Source of the DNA: Styela clava | Lineage: Eukaryota > Chordata > Ascidiacea > Stolidobranchia > Styelidae | Assembly: GCF_964204865.1 (NCBI RefSeq) | Contig: NC_135258.1 | Location: forward strand, 20,239,083 to 20,303,082 | DNA: 64,000 nt | Reading direction: 5' to 3' | Part shown: one piece after another, positions 58,976-64,000 of the stretch | How positions within the stretch are numbered: the first letter of the stretch is position 1 | How the letters are laid out: the number at the start of each line of letters is the position of its first letter | Program-made: the position numbers and the translations under genes | Notes under the pieces: model-generated | What the model was told of the DNA's origin: nothing | Databases searched by the model: none | The model's input: only the letters and a program-made list of their open reading frames with translations

Positions 58976-59170
58976 AACTGGAGGTACCGGTACCGTACTT
59001 GTGGGCGCGTACCGGTACCGGTACCGGTACTTTGGGAGACCCATCTTATCAACTTTCAGACTTTCGTACTACAGTACCGGTACTAGTTCTGTAGTTTAAT
59101 AAGATACCGGTACCTGTAGCTGTACCGGTATAGCCCGGTACAGCCTGACTGCAGTAGTTAGTTAGTTACC
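58976..59170. repeat. GGTACCGGTACC-rich palindromic tract
   Basis: Dense self-complementary GGTACC/ACCGGT words, for example GCGTACCGGTACCGGTACCG at 59008 and further scattered copies to about 60240. Looks like a degenerate simple repeat. Confidence 0.75.
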
Positions 59171-59220
59171 GTACACTGTTCAGCTGTTACAGTACTGACG
59201 CATAACTTTGTGAATATACC

Positions 59221-59567
59221 AGAAATAGACTAGCGCCATGAACCAGTAAACCATGGCAAGAGACAGACAGACGCCGCGGTAGCCAATTTTCAGCAGACTT
59301 TGAGCGTTAGTCAGTTACCTTTACTGTTTACCGGTAGTGATTATTTTGACTTGTGGCATCTGCTCACTCTATACCGGTACCAGTACGGTAGGTACTGTCT
59401 ATACCAGTACATACGGTACACTGTCACCCGCAGAGCTACAGGATCTAGGACTGTAGAGTCGCAGTTCTTACCAATTCCTGAATTCATGGCAGCTCCTGCA
59501 CGAACGAACCGCGGCGTCTGTCTGTCTCTTGCCATGGTTTACTGGTTCATGGCGCTAGTCTATTTCT
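59221..59567. repeat. Perfect 60-bp inverted repeat with 227-bp spacer
   Basis: 59221-59280 (starting AGAAATAGACTAGCGCCATG) is the exact reverse complement of 59508-59567 (starting ACCGCGGCGTCTGTCTGTCT). A third, direct partial copy of the right arm is at about 60043-60093 with one difference visible (CTACTCTATT). The CATGG(T/C)..GGCAG words between and after them suggest a decayed foldback element. Open frames across it are incidental. Confidence 0.85.
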
Positions 59568-60232
59568 GAGACGCAGTTCTTACCACTTCATGGCAGCTCC
59601 TGCCACGAACGTACCACGCCGTCTCCTGCCATGGTTTTATGGCGCTATTACCGGTATATTTGCAAATTTATGTACCATATTTTAGTTTATCATGCGAAAT
59701 TATATCTACTTAAACTCTAACCCTAACCCCAAATCCATCCAAACTGTATCCATAAGAAAAACATTCCAACTCACCAAATATTTATCACAATCAGCAGATT
59801 GGGGGCAGCCCTGCTATTACAGCCGACCTGCCGTGGTTACGGCAGTAAAATTGGTGGTATTCGATTTGCTGCCGTAACCACGGCAGCTCGCTATTGGTTT
59901 GTGGCAGCTAAAAAGTCAGTCCCCGTGGGTTTGGTCTTAGTGGCCGTGGTTTGGAAATCCCGCCATGGTTTTGCGGCAGCTGTAGACGCCACAAAATACT
60001 TGAAACTGCACTTGCTATTTCTGGTATATTCACAAAGTTATGCGTCTGTCTGTCTCTTGCCATGGTTTACTGGTTCATGGCGCTACTCTATTACTGGTAT
60101 ATTCACAAAGTTATGTACCGGTATCAGATTTTAGTTTATCATGCGGAATTATATCTACTTACTGACTTAAAACTTAAATCTAACCCCAAATCCATCAAAA
60201 CTATCTTTAAAAAAATGTTCCAACTTACCGGT

Positions 60233-60990
60233 ACCGTATTTCTTCGTGTATAATACACACTTCCGGTTCCATATTTTATCTCCCAAATTAGGGGGGCGCA
60301 TTATACATTGGTATAGAAGTCTTTCAAAAAATCCTGATTGATATTTTACTCGCAATTGCCAAATACACATGTTTCCTTTCCGTCTTCTATTTATTTTATG
60401 TGACAAAGTCCGTTATAACCAGATCATGCTTGTTGCAGTAGAATCACACCCACGGAATGGACTACTGGACTATCTTGTCTAACAAAGGACAACACATCTA
60501 TTTCAATAACCAGTGTATATAAGTGATAGGAACGTCACTTTAAATCGATAATTTAATTGTTGTTGTTCAGTCTGGCGTCCCTCATTTCTGTTTTGCCGTA
60601 TCGGCAAAACTGAATGTTCCTAAATCATTTTTTCTCACTCGGATTTGCGGCTTGTTTCATTTCTCTCAATTTGACCAATCGGCAAACCTAACGCTCACAA
60701 ATCTCTTTTCTCAACCATTTTCAAAATGCTCTAAGATAGATAACAGCACGATAATTCAAAGCCGGGTAACAGAACTCCGAGATTGACAGACACTAACGAG
60801 TTGACGTCATAAACACTTGAAACATATTATTAAATCACAGTGAAACTTGCTAGGCTGGCTTCTCGAAAATACCAAATGCGGTCGACGCAAGTGACTGAAT
60901 TCGACCATGCGTATTATGCATGGAACTTGGTATTTTCATACAATCCACATCCTAAAAAAGCCCTGCGTATTATACACGGAGAAATACGGT
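60233..60990. mobile_element. 0.76-kb TIR element
   Basis: The left end reads ACCGTATTTCTTCGTGTATAATACACAC. The right end on the minus strand reads ACCGTATTTCTCCGTGTATAATACGCAG. They match over about 27 bp with three differences. No duplication could be set with confidence because the flanks are GGTACC-rich. The interior has no transposase. The end type is seen in several animal genomes but I cannot name the family. Confidence 0.7.
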
Positions 60991-62118
60991 TTGTCACCAT
61001 CAGGGCCACCCCTGTCTTTAGGGCCGACCTTTCGTGGTTACGGCAGCAAAATAGCAAAAAAAGCAACAAAAAAGCTAAAACCTGTTTAGTTATAATTTTA
61101 TGTAATATTGTAATATAATCATTCAATTCAGCATTTCTATTTTTGTTCAGTGGTTAATATTTCACATGCAACTTCCTGACTCCTCTCAGTCTCCAAGGAT
61201 AATTGAGTCAAATATGATAGATTCCCCTCTTTCCAGTTTTTTCAAACAGTGCAACAAAAACCAGAAATCGGCAAAATTAAAAATGATGATGCAACAGTCA
61301 AATAATATTACAGAAATATTGCTCACCAGCATACTGATATATGCAGATAGCCGTGTAACATTATTAATTAAACTGTTCTGTTTTTTTTTTCATTGCTGAT
61401 TATTAGTGTACTAGTTCAGTCTGATCTTAGCATGTTGTTCATTCACCTTTTTCAGTTTGCAACCCACTTTCAGACTTATTAAAACAAAACTTGAGCTTGC
61501 ATATCGGATATTATCAGATCAAGACAAGGCTTGATAGGAGACAACCTCACAGGCGACATATCACTGACACTCAACACATTGTGCTTTTGGCTCAAAGTCA
61601 TTTCCTGCCTCAATGAATCCACATTTAATGTAATCAGAGTCATATTCACTCACTACAACTTTTCGAGCTTTTCTTTTTTTTCTTTTACTTCGTTATCTTT
61701 TCTTTTTGTAAAATTATTCATTTTGGGACTTACAACTGTACAAGAATCAAAAAAATTTAGGGTGTTATTAAATAAAGTTTTTTACCCCTGGTTTACCCAT
61801 TATTCAAAATGAAACTCATTGGACATAAGATTAACAACTACATAAATCGGCGTCTTTGCTACTTCCTGAATTCAACAAATTACAACAAATGCCTTACTTT
61901 TTTAAATGATCACTTCTATAGCAGCATAGAAAGTCACAATATACCTGTATTTTTAGTAAGCTCCCTTCACAAGCTTAGGACTGTAGGATAAAATGGACTT
62001 AGCAGTTCTGCTATCAAATGTTACATTTCACGAACAGATTCAACATATCATGGATATCTTATTTTTAACAGCGACCAAATCTGGTCCATTTCCTTGTCAG
62101 TTAGTGAGAAACCCTGGC
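60991..62118. other. Intergenic region, nothing firmly recognised
   Basis: Open frames at 61166-61399, 61531-61812 and 61809-61991 carry some charged and hydrophobic runs but no domain and no clear splice context. They may be chance frames in AT-rich DNA. I see no repeat boundary here. Confidence 0.35.
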
Positions 62119-62399
62119 TAGAGGTAAGATTGGGCACGAAAAATCCAGCCCCACCCGAAACGGGCCCGTGGGTATTAAACCTGACCGGGGAAAGGTCCAT
62201 TAAAGCTTCTTCTCTGTTTTATTCAAATTATTTCTTTCATAACAAGTATTCCTTATTTTAGTATCCACAAATAGTTTTAGTATTTATTTTTTATAAATAT
62301 ATATTTATTTAAAAAAGTCAGCGATAGAGAAGCCCAACCCGAACGTAATAATTGTCATTTCAGGCCCGACCTGAACTCGGGCTTCAGATCTTAGCTCTA
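62119..62399. mobile_element. 281-bp hAT-like MITE
   Basis: The left end reads TAGAGGTAAGATTGGGC. The right end on the minus strand reads TAGAGCTAAGATCTGAAGCC. GGGC/GCCCGA-rich subterminal blocks lie at both ends. Flanks ACCCTGGC and TTCCTGGC agree at six of eight positions. It lies about 100 bp upstream of the TRABID-like exon, probably in its 5' UTR intron or promoter. Confidence 0.72.
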
Positions 62400-62501
62400 T
62401 TCCTGGCGTAAGAATTCATTATAATTCAGTAATTTCAATGCAAATTTTTCAGATATATCCAGTTAATAAGCTTGACTATATCTGGATTTAATTAGGTGGA
62501 G

Positions 62502-63496
62502 ATGAGCAAGTCAATAAAATGGACTTGTGGTTTGTGCACGTATGAAAATTATCCTGCGTCCCTGAATTGTGTTATGTGTTGTCAACAATGTCCCACACCT
62601 TTAATCGACGAACCTCGGTCATCTACAGACGTCATCACAAACTATCCCACAGAACAAAACTCCGTTATTCAAAGGACAAGTCTTCAAGGACTAGACCCTG
62701 CAGTAATAAGCCATGGATGCTCTGTTAACGCAGATAATTATTATGATACATTTACTAGGGAATTTGAATCCAAAGCTCGTATTACTAACGCAGATGAAAT
62801 GCCATCTTTCTCCTCAAACTATAACGTGCCTGTAGATGGTGCTGGTGCAGCTTCTGCTTCTCTTAGTGACAATCAGGCAGCAAATATTGCGGATAAAAAT
62901 AATGAAATTAACAAAAAATGGATTTGTACTTCATGCACTTATAACAATTGGGATAGATCAGCTAAGTGTGTCATGTGCCATTATCCCAAATTGGCTGCAA
63001 GTGATCGGATTATTGAAAATCCAATTCAACCAATTCACGAAGATGAACATAAATCATTGATTTTAAATCGCCCGAAACAAATTGTCAGAGATGAAATCAC
63101 ACAAGACAAACCTCGATCTGTAAACTCCAAAACCTGTAGCTCACAGCCAGGAGCTTGTGGACGACTTTGTCGAAGCTATTCTTCAAACCATGCTTTTCGT
63201 TGCCAGGACTCAATGAGCCCCACTTTAACAAATACAAGGGCATTGCATAGACATAAAAAATCTTTCAGTGAGGAAAATTTAAATAATATAATGAATGCTC
63301 AGGATTCTGCTTCTTGTCAAAGGGCAGAAAAGAAAGGGAGGCATTTTTCTAACGAAGGAGTAAGTAATACTTGGAAACATGAAGAAGCAATAGGTCATTT
63401 GGAAAAATTTACAAAAACTCGTGAACATGAACATAGATCTTGGAAAAAATCGAACAAAAGATTAAACTTGCTTTTTCTCAAAGCCTGCATAGGTGG
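62502..63496 (+). CDS. ZRANB1: TRABID-like deubiquitinase, 5' coding exon
   Basis: The exon begins at an acceptor (TTTAATTAG, exon from 62496), with ATG six bases later. It encodes two RanBP2/NZF-type zinc fingers, W7-x-C9-x2-C12-x10-C23-x2-C26 and W140-x-C142-x2-C145-x10-C156-x2-C159, each with the TYxN ubiquitin-contact segment. A long polar linker follows, then a basic region ending LNLLFLKACIGG. The last part matches the point in vertebrate TRABID where the ankyrin-like region starts (LFLNACVG). A donor follows, at 63493 (GTGGGT) or 63497 (GTAATG). TRABID is an OTU deubiquitinase selective for K29- and K33-linked chains and linked to Wnt signalling. The OTU domain should be in exons beyond the window. 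Vertebrate TRABID has three NZF fingers in this part and here only two are present. Confidence 0.88.
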
Positions 63497-63500
63497 GTAA

Positions 63501-64000
63501 TGAACTGATATATATTTATTAGCATATGGAAATTTACAATCATTGATTAGTTTAGATTAACTAATTACATTATTTCAACTACAATTGTGGGATGAACATA
63601 ATAGTTAATTCTTCAGTCACTTTTATTTCGCACCTTATTTTCATTCATAATTTACTAATCAGATGAAATCTCATTTATGGATTCTGTCAACGATTCTTGG
63701 GGTTATCATATACGTTTGAAGATATATAGTTTATTGACTTGGTTGTTGAATTTTAACACTAACAACATGTTTTATAGCCATCTGCTATATTCCTATTTTC
63801 TGAATATATTGTATAATTATTTCACGAAAAATGGTAGTCTCATATTGAGAGGGTTGTGTTCTACAAGATTTTGAAAACTACGTTAAACTGTGAATTTGGG
63901 AATGAAGGTCTCTTTGAACAATTGTACGAATTATTAGAATTATATAAAGTGGATTAGAGAATCATTATCATTAAATTATCTATTTGTATGAATCCTCATT
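63501..64000 (+). other. Probable intron of the TRABID-like gene
   Basis: AT-rich sequence following the donor. I could not find an exon encoding the ankyrin-like continuation, so the next exon probably lies outside the window. Confidence 0.5.

Overview
The window is AT-rich animal nuclear DNA. It has spliced genes with short introns and GT..AG junctions, metazoan genes (an IFT80 homologue, a TRABID/ZRANB1 homologue, a class A GPCR fragment, an IRE1-type kinase, an Sm-G pseudogene) and very dense transposable elements. The gene set and repeat style fit a marine invertebrate, and I lean towards an ascidian tunicate. That assignment is inference and no marker in the window proves it.

Host genes are few. 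From left to right they are: two exons of a class A GPCR on the minus strand (2139-2936); a four-exon model of a small IRE1-like kinase that lacks the RNase domain (22073-25391); four orphan phase-1 exons just downstream, two of them a tandem duplicate (25623-26359); an intronless full-length IFT80 (42950-45247); and the 5' coding exon of a TRABID-like deubiquitinase that runs off the right edge (62502-63496).

The rest is mostly mobile DNA. A ~5.6-6.0 kb element without transposase, carrying a 95-bp minisatellite, is present twice in opposite orientation (4923-10485 and 49734-55755), each copy inside a (TA)n tract. The 10.7-18.6 kb zone is a hAT cluster: a broken ZMYM1-type hAT transposase interrupted by another hAT element with a perfect 8-bp target-site duplication, then two more hAT units. 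From 31.5 to 41.1 kb there is a four-level nest: an Sm-G (SNRPG) pseudogene split by a full-length I/Jockey-type LINE, the LINE ORF1 split by a 3.8-kb inverted-repeat DNA transposon, and that transposon split by a hAT element. Duplications at the joins let the order of insertion be read. The right third holds several copies of a 236-bp near-palindromic MITE with telomere-like TTAGGG motifs. Around 56.2-58.3 kb these form a tandem repeat of long palindromes. Next come a GGTACCGG-rich tract, a perfect 60-bp inverted repeat, and two small terminal-inverted-repeat elements.

The genes do not form an operon or an obvious functional cluster. The most unusual candidates are the RNase-less IRE1-like kinase with a short Gly/Asn-rich N-terminal exon, and the 263-bp hairpin retroposon with a hammerhead-like core.
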